In this document: positions 22,954 through 33,737 of the stretch, one piece after another
Position numbering within the stretch: the first letter of the stretch is position 1
Layout: the number at the start of each line of letters is the position of its first letter
From: Euborellia annulipes
Lineage: Eukaryota > Arthropoda > Insecta > Dermaptera > Anisolabididae
DNA length: 64,000 bases
Assembly (NCBI GenBank): GCA_023213315.1
Contig: JAKCPI010000309.1
Coordinates: 103,687-167,686, forward strand
Reading direction: 5' to 3'
Program-made: the position numbers and the translations under genes
The notes under the pieces: model-generated
Database searches by the model: none
What the model saw: the letters and a program-made list of their open reading frames with translations, nothing else
Told to the model about the DNA's origin: nothing

Positions 22954-23300
22954 GCGAGAAATGTCATATTCAAAAATATCAGAAATATCAGCTTCAGGGT
23001 TTTTATTTAAGATGTAATTGGTTTAAATTTAATGAATTAAGATTTGCTCTCTTGCAAAAGAGTGAATATAAATGAGCGTATTACTCGGCAATTGAACTCG
23101 AACGTCACTTGGTGATAATAAATAACTTTGGATGCGGGTGGGGACCTGCCAAGGGGGTGCCCTGCTCACCGGGCCAATCACAAATATAAAGAATATTATA
23201 AGTACCTGTAGTTTGACCGAGTTTAATACATTTTGATTTTTTATAACTTATTTACTAGTAAAGTATTATTTCAGAATTTTAACCGCCACAGTAGGTAATT
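22954..23300. other. No feature; small GC-rich patch at 23130-23175
   Basis: GGGTGGGGACCTGCCAAGGG then TGCCCTGCTCACCGGGCC; no match recognised within the window. Confidence 0.35.
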
Positions 23301-23560
23301 TATATTTCTTTTCTCGAGTGTAGAAGTGGTATATTTGAACAAGGGCAGGAGGGGGCAGCCAGCAAGGAGTGCCTCTAAATCAATGAAACTCCCAAAGATT
23401 TGCGACGTTTCGGTCCAAATTTATTCCACTAATCAGAAGTTGTCATATATAAACATATATAAATATATTTATATACATTTATCTACCATTGTTCAAATAT
23501 TTATATTTCTTTTTTTATTAACTTTTAGAGTTTATTTTTCTTATATTACTTACTAAATAT
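23300..23560 (-). ncRNA. Hammerhead-like motif H
   Basis: Minus strand at 23398-23440: CTGATTAG, degraded stem II, GACCGAAACGTCGC. G8 is U, so likely inactive. The 76-codon + frame across it is not credible as a gene. Confidence 0.35.
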
Positions 23561-23832
23561 CATTTCTTAATAATAATAAATAATAAACAAATAAATATTT
23601 CATCATAATAATTATCATTATAATTTTATATTCTAAAAATTTTTTTTTAGTGATATCTTTTTATGGTTTTTGTAATTTTCTCCCCCCCCCCCACCCCTTC
23701 TACGTTGTGTTATTTGAGAGATGATTAGTTAAAAGTCGAAGAGACTGAAATATTATCTAGATACCTAAGCCAATAATCTTTCTTTTCCTTTCTTTTATCT
23801 GAATTCTTCTTAATGCACGAATTACTTGTGAA

Positions 23833-23915
23833 AAAAATTTCAACATCGAATTTTTGACATGATCGCAATACTTTCTCTCTATTTATTAGATATATAGGTA
23901 AGAGAAAGTAAAAAT
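23833..23915 (-). repeat. R1 repeat, left end only
   Basis: TTTCAACATCGAATTTTTGAC, ATGATCGCAATACTTTCTCTC and GGTAAGAGAAAGTAAAAA. Confidence 0.65.
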
Positions 23916-24550
23916 AAAAAATATTTATCGTATAATTTGATTATAGTTATAAACAATAGATTAAATAATTTAGAGCACCGACTATGAAAAGTAAATTAGC
24001 AGAGCTGCTGAAACGAACGAGGCCACTTAATATTAAATGAATAAGAGAATTCTTTCTAATCGTGTGTGCCAAATAACTTTTAAAATTTTTCACATGAAAC
24101 ATAAAGTTTGGAGAGGTTTTTATTTTTACAAATATAGAAAATAAAATTTGAATTGAAATGCAAATGAGAACAAAATCAAAATTATAGAAAGGTTAAGAAT
24201 TAAAAAACACGAACTTTTAAGGGCTAAGATTTTTTTATTCCTCAAAAGTCGCATTTTTTTGTCCATTAACTCAATTACTTTTTCAACTCACAAATTTCTT
24301 AAAAAAAATTTAAAACAAATTTTACTTTCTTTAAAAAGGAAATCAGTGAACTTGAATATTTTTTAATTTATTTAAATTAAAAAAAAAACATAATATATAG
24401 GTATGCAGATAATAATTTTTTCACTATTCACTTTTTATGTGGAAGTATTTAAATTTAAATATATACATGTAATCAGTTTAATCCGATATCATAAAATACT
24501 ATAGAAAAGCATTCATTAGTTATCAAATTTTTATTTTTAGGTCCAATGGC
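23916..24550. other. AT-rich, no feature seen
   Basis: No gene or repeat end recognised. Confidence 0.5.
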
Positions 24551-24559
24551 TCAGCTAGG

Positions 24560-24789
24560 CAGGGACGGATTTAGGCAGTGGGCTATTGCCGCCCCCCCCC
24601 CTCCCTTCAACCATCCCAACACTGCGAAACACCCTAATACGCCGGTGGAGGTTTCATTACTTATACCTTTTCAACATCAAATACTTTCCAGTTAGACATA
24701 CTAAGTCTGTGGGGTTTGTATTAAATAAGTAGTTTTTTCGCAAATTGCGGCCCCTAAAATTTGTAGCCCCAGGGGGAAATACGCCCCTG
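24560..24789. mobile_element. hAT non-autonomous element (7/8 target duplication)
   Basis: CAGGGACGGATTTAGG at the left; right end complement is CAGGGGCGTATTTCCCCC. Flanks CAGCTAGG (24552-24559) and GAGCTAGG (24790-24797) match at 7 of 8. Typical CAGGGGCGGATTT hAT terminus. Confidence 0.8.
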
Positions 24790-25189
24790 GAGCTAGGAAG
24801 AGCTGAAGAGGTTGAGGATCGACGTAAACAACAATAAACAATGTTGTCTTACTTTCCTGTGTTGATGACTTGATAGGAAATCAGATTAGAATGAAAGAGT
24901 ATAAAAAACAAAAAAAAATAGGTCGATAAGGAATCGGCAAAGCAGTCTGTGAATTGCTAGGAAAATAAAGAAATGCTGATTTGGAATTTTATTTTAAATT
25001 TTAGCTAAAACTGTATATTGTAGAAAATTTTCAGCATAAAATGATATATAATTTAATCTAGGAATTACTCTCAGGAAATAAGAAATTATTATTATTATTA
25101 TTTCAATTAGTGGTTCGAGAAAATTCATTTAATAAAGAACAAGAGTCTTTAAAAAAAATGATGTCATTTACAGGTTTTTCTAAAAATAT

Positions 25190-25400
25190 TCACACAGGGT
25201 TTGTCAAATCGACGACCGGAACTGGTCGGCCTTCTGTTTTCGCGAAGTTGGCAAAACAAGATCAGAAACAAGCAGGGTGTGTCCCAAGTCAAGTCTATCC
25301 TGATTGGCACAAATGGACACCACTGCCCAATTTATTGCTGTTTCGGCTTACACGCCTCCAGGTCCGGTTCTATGCGTGCTCATTCCAACAAATTTGACAA
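25190..25400. other. GC-balanced block, possible decayed coding sequence
   Basis: Two overlapping + frames (25110-25397 and 25201-25407) and several minus segments are open. One + frame contains MDTTAQFIAVSAYTPPGP; the minus strand has FVKFVGMSTHRTGPGGV before a stop. No family recognised. It stands out by composition from its AT-rich surroundings, so it may be a transposon relic, a pseudo-exon or a real exon. Low certainty. Confidence 0.25.
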
Positions 25401-26392
25401 AAACTAATTTATTTTAGAACTTTTTTTTGATAAAATAAATAGTGACCTAATTTCTGTTGATATTATCTTCTGTGTGTGATATTAGAACTTTGGATTGACT
25501 TTGTATAAATGAAGTTCTGCTGTTAGTTATAATATTTACAATTAACCAATGCAGTTTAAGATTCATTGCTTCAGTGTGTGGTATTAAATGGCACTGAATT
25601 TTTTACGTTGCAAATGAATAAAAAATTCAATAGTTGCATGTTGGCTCCAGAGTGTCTATATCCCATTTAGGATAATTCACCCCCATTGTATTTACCTATA
25701 TGGGATTGTCCTTTCTGCATTATTTCAAAAAGTGAAAATACCCAGTACCCAGTCATGTGGGAAGATGATATAAAAAAACAAAATCTCCGAGTTGAAATAG
25801 AAAATTAAAGACGTGAAGACGGGACAAACAATACTACAAAGTTTTATTATATAAGATAAAAATAAACAGATTAGAATGTTTTTGTTCAGACATGAAAGTA
25901 TTTAGTGAAGGAGAGATTGGAAAATGGGAGGGAAGGAGTTACTTATGTTTGGTCTGGACAGAAGGGCATTCAAGGCCAAGGTCGCAAATTCCATCTTCTC
26001 TGTGATTGCTTGGCAGCATTTCATTCGATTTGGAGTAAATACGCCTAATTAAGAGTCCGGATTGATTCAGAAAAGAATTGAGAATCCAAGGGCATATTCA
26101 AATCTTAATATAACAGACAAGGCTAGTAATGATTATTTTGCTCCTGATTAGAAATGTAGAAAAATTTTATAAACAGCCTTATTATTTGACAACAAACAAT
26201 TTGATACTAAAAGTTGATTAGTATTAAGTACTATTATTTATTCAAGTGATGATTTGAAAAATTGTACTTTTTCAAAAATTATTGGAAATTAATATTTTCA
26301 ACAGTTAATTCTTAATGTCTTTACAACTAAATCAGTTTGTATCAAAGCTGAGCTGAGCTTTTTTATGAAAGGTATATAAGTAAAAATTATTT
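25401..26392. other. No supported gene
   Basis: Mostly AT-rich with a moderately balanced stretch at 25920-26060; nothing recognised. Confidence 0.4.
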
Positions 26393-26575
26393 TTATGGGA
26401 GTTTTTAATTATAGACCAAATTTTGTTATTAATTATTTATTAAAAATATAAATACTGTAAAACGTTTCGTCTGATTGTTCTGCAGTCGTTTTCAAGTACT
26501 GTGCACTTGCTCCGACTCAAGTGAACTAACCTCTAAGTTATGTGCATTAATATATACATTTTGTATTAAAATAAA
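26393..26575 (-). mobile_element. Element B7, single arm
   Basis: GGGAGTTTTTAATTATAGACC, AAACGTTTCGTCTGATTG (core TTGAAAACGACTGCAG on minus), TGCACTTGCTCCGACTCAAG, then truncation at TAAGTTATGTGC. Confidence 0.65.
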
Positions 26576-27309
26576 ATTTAAAAAAATAAGTAAAAAGTTT
26601 ACTGATTTTTTCCTATACCTTTACCTATGCTTTTCATATGGTATAAGCTCAGCTTTGATCATTTAGAACCTACGGTTGATAGTTTAAATTTTAATATGTG
26701 AATATTTATTTATTTTTTCAAGTTATATTTGAATTTTTCTTATGTTTTATCGCATTTTAAAGGCAAGAAATAAAAGTCTATTGTCGGTCTTTTCAAAGAC
26801 CAACTTCAATTTCAAGTTAAATAAATTTGTGTCTTTCTAAAACTTCATTAGAAATAAATTATCTTTTCTAACTTGGATTTCCTTTAGGAATTACTGGCGT
26901 TTAAATAAACATAAAAGGAAAAAATTTTAATTTACATTTAGTTAAAATAAAATATTAGAGGTAATTTTTAGAAGCACAATTTTTTTTTTTTTTAATCTTT
27001 CTTTGAGCATAAAACTAAATTATTTTATATTCACAATATTTATTTAAAAAAAAATATATAATTTGTTTTTATATATATTTTTTTAAGTTGATTTATCGGT
27101 CGCATACTGATCGCTGGATGTAATTCATAAATTATAAATGCAGATTTTGCTTGAATAAGCTCAATCAGACGCAATTTAATTTTATAATTATTTCCTCTCT
27201 AATCATAATCATCAAAGCTTTGAATTGGTACAAAATTTCATCTTTATGGTTGTAGGAGTTGTTTTTTGAAAAAATTCTATTATATAAGGTAGAATTAGAA
27301 TCGATTAGA
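26576..27309. other. AT-rich, no feature seen
   Basis: No gene signal. Confidence 0.5.
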
Positions 27310-27480
27310 GTATTTCTCAAATCAAAAAATCTTCTTTCTTGGCCTTATCCCTATGTGGGATCGGCAAAATTAATTTATAAAAAAATGAAGCCGAGAGAAA
27401 TGCAAGCCGACCCGTCTCAAGGCCTGACGCTTGATATGAAAAAGGGGAATAAAGCTGACAAAAGGGAAAGGAAGAAATGC
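27310..27480 (+). repeat. S4 repeat, diverged copy
   Basis: TTCTTGGCCTTATCCCTATG, GGGATCGGC and CCGTCTCAAGGCCTGACGC correspond in order to 27765-27900. Frames on both strands (27259-27489, 27317-27526) are therefore repeat-derived. Confidence 0.5.
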
Positions 27481-27483
27481 CAG

Positions 27484-27595
27484 CATTAGCACGCCTATGC
27501 CTGAATGATGAAGGGCTGGAGATCATGGGCTCGATTCCCGGGGGCCATGGGATGTTTTGCCTATCAAATAAATAACACTCCCAGCTTTGTTAGAT
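27484..27595 (+). repeat. SINE S2, copy 1
   Basis: CGCCTATGCC..., B box GGCTCGATTCCCGG (27527-27540), GGGGCCATGGGATGTTTTGCC, tail CAAATAAATAACACTC. The tail and GCCTATGCC blocks recur at 54580-54650. Confidence 0.55.
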
Positions 27596-27764
27596 ATATA
27601 GGCTTATATCTATGACTTAATTAAAGTCCGAAAAGAATCTAGATGTTTTGAATACTAATATCTGATTCAAATATATAAATCTCGAAAATATTTAATTTAA
27701 TTTAATTCCTTAAAAAATAAAGTATTTTTTATTTAAGTGTGATTAAATGTAGTTAAATCATTCT

Positions 27765-28110
27765 TCTTCTTCTGCCCTCGCCTTATTCCCAAGATGCGGG
27801 GTCGGCGGACTTCACTTTTTCTCTCCAACCCTATCACGTGTTTTTGCGACCGGAAGAAATAGGACAGGCCGGCCCGTCGCACGGTCTGACGCCTGTTGAA
27901 AGGAGGAAGGAAGAGGCAGACATACAAAGAACTGCCTATCCCAGCCCCGGTAGCTCGTGGTCGCCATCCAAGTACCCACAAGATGTGGGTCTCGGAGCCA
28001 AAATGTATTTAAAACATATTTTAAGATGAATTTGCGAGATGAGTTTGATTGGGAATATCGTGCCACCTGGACTCGAACCAAGACTACCTTTCTTCTAGGC
28101 CGCCTCCTAA
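27765..28110 (+). repeat. S4 repeat plus minus-strand tRNA-like segment
   Basis: TTCTTCTTCTTCTGCCCTCG, GATGCGGGGTCGGCGGAC and CGTCGCACGGTCTGACGCC define S4. At 28070-28115, minus strand, a perfect B box GGTTCGAGTCC sits in a tRNA-like context. The three frames across this region (up to 89 codons) are repeat-derived. Confidence 0.5.
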
Positions 28111-28339
28111 AGAGTGGTGTTTGAACCTATTACAATACTTCAAACAAAGCTCTATCTTATTTTATTGATGATATTATTTAATTTATTATTTATATAACTG
28201 TATTGTTTAAAATAAAGTCCAAATTAAATTCAGAAACAATAAAATAAAAGAAGATGAAAAAATGTGATATCGAAAAGAAGTGTGGTCAAGAATGTTTGTT
28301 TGAAAATTAACTAGCTAGTAAGCAAAGTGGGCAGATAAA

Positions 28340-28530
28340 ATTTATGTTTAGTTTTGCGGTTTCTAGAAGAGCCGGGTGCAGCCAAGGACGGTCACTCTCA
28401 CCTGACCACCTGACAGACAACTTGACCACCTGATCGTCGACAAAGACCTGGTCAGCCAGCTAAGCATAAATGACAGCCCCTGCAAATGCTACCAAATGAC
28501 CCGCAAAGGAAAATGGTTGCCTATCAATAG
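28340..28530. other. GC-richer island, possible exon on the minus strand
   Basis: Contains CACCTGACCACCTGACAG and TTGACCACCTGATCGTCG direct repeats. On the minus strand a short open piece (VFVDDQVVKLSVRWS) ends at CAG|GTGAGAG, a good donor (about 28402-28407). Could be an exon or a chance island. Confidence 0.2.
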
Positions 28531-28650
28531 GCGGCGATTTTCAATACATATTATTTTAACTAAAATAATGAAAAACTAGCACTATTTGAAAAAATTTAGA
28601 AAGCGATGGGTAATTAAAAGAATTTTAAATAATAAAACAAAACTAATAAG

Positions 28651-28697
28651 AAAAAATCTGGTGTGACTGGTCGCACAGCACACAACTTCCTCTTACC
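28651..28697 (-). repeat. R1 palindromic terminus only
   Basis: AAAAAATCTGGTGTGACTGG, TCGCACAGCACACAACTTCC, TCTTACC, abutting element B8. Confidence 0.65.
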
Positions 28698-28880
28698 AAA
28701 CGTTTCGACTGCTTATTCTCCAGTCATTATCAAGTACTGCGCAGTTACACCGACCCAGTTCACTTGAGTTGTACAGTATTTTTATTTTTAATAAATAATT
28801 AATAACAAAATATGGTCTATAATTAAAAACTCCCATAATAATATTAATACAAACCACAAAAGATTTAATAATCACGAAAA
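28698..28880 (-). mobile_element. Element B8, deleted palindrome
   Basis: AAACGTTTCGACTGCTTATTC (minus core TTGATAATGACTGG), AGTTCACTTGAGTTGTACAG, ATGGTCTATAATTAAAAACT, CCCATAATAATATT, then CAAACCACAAAAG. Confidence 0.65.
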
Positions 28881-28925
28881 TAAAATTTAAAAATAAATAA
28901 ATTACTCAAAATAAATACAAAGAGA

Positions 28926-29129
28926 CATGGGCGTAACTAGAGGGGTGCCGGGGGCGAGGGCCTGGCCCCTCCCAGAAGGCTCATGCCCCCCCCCCCAGAA
29001 AGCTGCTTGTCCCAAGAAAAATTGAGAAAATTCCAGGCCCACGGGAGGATAGCTGGTCCCATGCCCCCCCCCCAGCGAGGATGGCTGATCCCATGGCCCC
29101 CCTAGCCAAATTATCTAGTTACGCCCATT
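28926..29129. mobile_element. hAT non-autonomous element (8/8 target duplication)
   Basis: Ends CATGGGCGTAACTAG and CTAGTTACGCCCAT(T), with perfect CAAAGAGA duplications (28918-28925, 29130-29137). Interior is GC-rich with two related direct repeats (GCTCATGCCCCCC... and GTCCCATGCCCCCC...). Same termini type as 57245-57498. Confidence 0.88.
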
Positions 29130-29889
29130 CAAAGAGAAAATAAAAAAAAATTCAAGCTTTTTAGTGTCAAACACATTTAAAAAAACCCTGTTTTTTAATT
29201 AACCTTTTTAATATAAAAATCTTTTTTGCCCGTGTGTCTAATAAAAGACACAAATTAAAATGTACAAAATAGAGCTTATAATTTAAAACGACTCAGTGAA
29301 TTTTCCAATAAAAAAAAGAGTGATTAAACGTTCGATTGAAAAAAAAAAGTTGATTTATTATATAAAGAAAATAAGAGAACAGTTCTACAAATATACAAAC
29401 TGTTTTAATTGCCTCCCTTTATATGAGTATTTTGCCTCTTGCTTGTTTAAATATAATATATAAGTGGCTTTGGCAATGAGTAGGCGGATTAATAAATGTC
29501 ACCGACATTCATTAACATAATACCAAAAAGGAAATGATAAAATATTTAGAAAGCATTTTAAAATAAATAAATAATCTAGGGAGGGCGGAAAAGTCTTTGA
29601 ATGTATGGTTAGTTAATTAGTAGTTGCATTTAGTGTCAAAGCAACAGCAAAGCAACAGCACTGCAAATGCAAAAACCCTCCCTCTCTGCTTTAAAATGTT
29701 AGAACATTAAGATATTTGAGTAAATCTTATTTCTCTTTAATCATTCAGAAATTAACAAATAATAAATTTAACCTTTAGAATGCCAATTTAGTAGGCATTT
29801 TGCAGATTTGTTTATTTAAATAAAAAAAAGAAAAAAATTTAATTCAATTATTTAGGATTTCACATGAAATAAATACTATCCAAATAGAA
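29130..29889. other. AT-rich, no feature seen
   Basis: No gene signal. Confidence 0.5.
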
Positions 29890-29990
29890 ACAGATGGTGG
29901 GTCGAGATTAAGGACGACACCCGGAAGGCAAAGGGCCGAAGTCCAAATAAACTAGGTCGTGAGCTGAAAGAAGCCCGCTCTAAATGATAA
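29890..29990 (+). pseudogene. Possible retroelement coding relic
   Basis: A GC-rich open piece reads WWVEIKDDTRKAKGRS then GRELKEAR before a stop at about 29989. The W-V-D/E-I-K...R pattern resembles C-terminal tails of LINE reverse transcriptases, but the segment is too short to be sure. Confidence 0.2.
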
Positions 29991-30519
29991 AAAACTCTAT
30001 TGTTAGTAATTTTCATCTTACTTTTTTTTAATAAAAAATACTATACAAATTATAGAGTAAAAATAAGACAAAAATAATATATTTACAACAATAATAATTT
30101 ATCTAACAGATTAAATATATAGACCTATATATAATTATATAAGGTGTAACAAAAGTAGTGACGAAGAAATACGGTAAAACATCAAAAAATACAATTTCTT
30201 TTGCAAATTTTTGACATATCTTTTTTGAGTTACTAGAAAACTAAGCGTTTTAAATAATGCTCTCAAAAATAATATCAGTTTTAATCTAAAAATAATTTTA
30301 ATTTAATACAAAAAAAATTTTTTGTTTAATTTGCAACATTTTTTTGAATATTGACGCATCAAATGTGATCACATAGTGGGTTTCCTCAGTAAATTTAATA
30401 CAAAAAGCCTTTATAACTATCAATAAAGTGAAAAGGCCAGCTTTCCAGAGTTCGAGGGCGTTTGGCGCATGAGAAGTGAGGGAGAATATTAGAATGTTAT
30501 TTTATTGTGTGGAGAGTTT
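29991..30519. other. AT-rich, no feature seen
   Basis: No gene signal. Confidence 0.5.
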
Positions 30520-31055
30520 ATTTAGTTTCCACCGATATATTAAAATTCAAGATGTAAAATTTATAAACATGGGAAAATATTTATATTTTGTTACCATGGG
30601 AATCATTTCTCATTTCTTTTTCCTATGAAGTACAAGAATAAAGTGTGCTTCAAACAATTTTGAGAGGAAAATGAAATATACATTTAAAAGAGCACTAAAA
30701 AATAATTGATTTTTGAATTTTAATCAAAACCGTTAGAGCGAATTTTGAGAAAATGGAAAAAACTGAAAAAGTACATCAGTAAAGTACTAGTACGGTTTGG
30801 CCGATTTTTTCAAAAGCTTCGTGCCACGTACCAAAGGGGTCCCTAACTTAAATATAAAATTTCAACCTCCTAGCTCTTTACATTCTTGAGATATTTTGTT
30901 CACAGACACACAGACCATGTAGCGAAAATCACTTTTTTGGATTCACGGGACCTCAAAACGTGTATATCCATCAAAATCTTGACATCGAATTTTTGACATG
31001 AATCCAATACTTTTTCTATATATTAACACATATAGAGGTAAGAGAAAATAAAAAT
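30520..31055 (-). repeat. R1 repeat, lacking the palindromic end
   Basis: ATTAGAATTCAAG-like start, CCATGGGAATCATTTCTC, GAGTAAAGTGTGCTTC equivalent, TTTAAAAGAGCACT, GGGACCTCAAAACGTG, end GGTAAGAGAAAATAAAAA. Confidence 0.7.
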
Positions 31056-32000
31056 ATAACAAACATTTTTCCAAAAGGATTAATTGGAAAAGAAGCAAAA
31101 TATTTTATTTAAACTATTCTTATTATAAAACAAAAAGAAAAGGTCTTAAATAAAACAAATGAAAATAAGGAATTATGAAATTTATAAAAAGTTATTAAAT
31201 AACGAAATAAGAAAAAAAGCAAAGAAAATCTATTTTAAATCCTAGGTGAAAAGCGTTTTGTGATTCCACATTTGAATTATGATAATGTCGAAATATGTAT
31301 AAAGTTTATTATTTCACCAATAAAAACATATCACTTAGTATATCCGTTAAAATATTATTTAATACCATGTTTCAATAGAGCTACGATGGAGAGTTTAAAT
31401 CTAATTAAAAAAAATAGTTTAAAATAGAATTTGGATATATTGTAAAAAGCAATCTGTAAATTTTATCTTAGGTGACAACATCTAAGTAAGCCAGTTAATT
31501 ATTATGTATAACAACAAAATCATCAGGGCTCATTCCAGTAAATTTAACCAAGTTAATTTAGGGTAGTGCAAATACTCGTAATCAGTAATTGATTTTGTGG
31601 GAATCCCCACCTCTAGGAATTGGCAAAGAGCTCTCTCTAGCTTGCATTTACATAGACAGTTGGCCAAGATATAACATCATCTCATATATACAGAATATAA
31701 AGACTAATCGAAGATAGACTAAAGAATTTGGAAAACAAACTTTGTACAAAATTTTCAAGGATATTCTTTAACTAGTTTAGGAAGTCTGTTACACAGACTG
31801 TTTATGAATTTTACATTCGGGTATATGAAAAGGTCAGAGTTTCTCTATGCCTATGACTAATCTTGATCCTTTATACCCAATTTTTTTAGTTTTTTGAGTA
31901 TAAATCCTATTCTACTCAACTAATTACTATGAAATTTGCTCAAGAGCTGGACTCAAAAGTCTTAATTATTATGATGGTTCAGTTTCAAAAGATTTGGTCC
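31056..32000. other. No supported gene
   Basis: AT-rich, no repeat recognised. Confidence 0.5.
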
Positions 32001-32004
32001 TGAG

Positions 32005-32248
32005 CAAGGGCGGATACAAGGGGGGTAATTACCCCCCTGAGATTTGAGAAAAATATTTTTTTTTGGAAAAAATTGTGTTTTTAATATAAAATTTTAAAAA
32101 TTAAATTGATTTGTATATAAATTCTGGTAAACAACTACAGAATGCACCTTTAAATTACCGATAATAAGAAAAAATTGTGTGCTGTGCGACCAGTCACACC
32201 AGATTACCCCCCCCCCCCCCCCGAGAAACTCCTCTGGATCCGCCACTG
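32005..32248. mobile_element. hAT non-autonomous element (8/8 target duplication)
   Basis: Ends CAAGGGCGGATACAAGGGG and complement of CAGTGGCGGATCCAGAGG; perfect GTCCTGAG duplications (31997-32004, 32249-32256). Same family as 19406-19676, including the internal R1 terminus (CACACCAGATT). C17-type tract at 32205-32222. Confidence 0.9.
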
Positions 32249-32256
32249 GTCCTGAG

Positions 32257-33489
32257 GCTGCAATAACTAATAATTTTTACCGCTCCCTCAACTCCTAGTT
32301 CTTAAGATAACTTAAAATTATAAAGGAGAAATTATAATGTAGACAAGTAAAGTGCTAAATGAAAATCAATGAACAATTTGATTCAAAGAAAGCAATAATC
32401 ACATTAGAGAAGATATTTACTGTAGGAGTTGACGGATAGAGCATGAGAGTCTTAAATAAATAAATAAATAAAATGAATTAATAGAATATAGTATAACAAG
32501 TTATTTCTATAATAATGGACTAATGGAGAATTATTCTAAGCTATCAGATTGATTTGAAGTAAGTTAATTTAAATATTATTGATCTCGACAGTCACTAACC
32601 TATTAATATTATGTCCGCCATTTTAGCACCACTTCATTAAGATTTTCTTCATTTTGCTTTATGTTCTGGTTTTATATTAATTAAAAGCTGTAATCTACTC
32701 ATTTGGTACTAGTTAAACTTTCACTCTTTTTAATCCGATTAACGTTTCTGACAAGAATAAAAAGTTGAAAATTTCGCACCGATTTTTTAATATCTCCGTT
32801 CGTTTGCTTTCTTATTGATTTTTTACTCGAATTGCGCCTGATAAAAAACTATTATAATTTTCTGCCAGAGTTACTAATCTAAGTAAGAAGTTTGAATAAA
32901 CCATGTTTTCACATTAAACAAATTATATCTCCTGAGGGATGGATGCTTGGGATGAAGGAATCGAGAAAATTGGCTGCTCTCTAAAAAGTATTTTCATGTA
33001 TTTGTTGAGAGAAGAAATAATAAAATCTACTACTTTAATGTAGATTTTTCGAAAATAATGAAACTTTTGTAAAGCCGGAAAAAACATTTTTGTAAAATTC
33101 AATTCCATTAATTAATTGGACAGGATTGGACCTATTTGCTTGAAATACTTTTAGTGAAAAATACACTGAGCCAACCTCTAACTCTTGCTATCTATTCAAC
33201 CGGTGAATTTATCTTATTTTCTTAATTCTTGCTTCCTGTTCATTCATTCTAGTTAACTACTGTATTTAGTTCTATCAGGTCTTTTTATAAAGGTAGAGCT
33301 TTGAAGGAAAGCAAATTTAAAATACCCTGTCCAGTCCTCAAGAGATAATTATTGTATTTATTCATGTTTATATTTCTCAAAGAGATGAATTAAGCATTTA
33401 ATTGGGAAATTTTTATACATCCGATGCAGTTATTTTCGGGGAAGATATATACCAAATCAAGAGAAAAAAAAACATCACAATAAGGAACC
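32257..33489. other. No supported gene
   Basis: AT-rich; frames 32923-33108 and 33390-33572 (-) are short, and the second crosses an R1 end. Confidence 0.5.
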
Positions 33490-33737
33490 AAAAGCTGGTG
33501 TGACTGGTCGCACAGCACACAACTAAAGTTGTGTTCTGAGCTTGTCTCACCAGATTTTTTGTGTCGACACATATTTCCGCCTATATATTAGAATTCAAGA
33601 TATAAAATTTATAAACATGGGAGAATATTTATATTTTGTTACCATGGCAACCATTTCTCCTATCTTTCCTATGAAGTACAAGTAAAGAAAGTGGTCTTAA
33701 AAAAATTCCAAGGACAAAATGAGAATATACATTTTAA
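33490..33737 (-). repeat. R1 repeat, first half (split by piggyBac)
   Basis: From AAAAGCTGGTGTGACTGGTC through TTGTTACCATGGCAACC to GAGAATATACATTTTAA, where the piggyBac element interrupts. Continues at 35035. Confidence 0.75.

Noticed and set aside
27733..28081. Overlapping frames on both strands up to 89 codons
   Set aside because: All lie in repeat S4 and a tRNA-like segment that recur elsewhere in the window.
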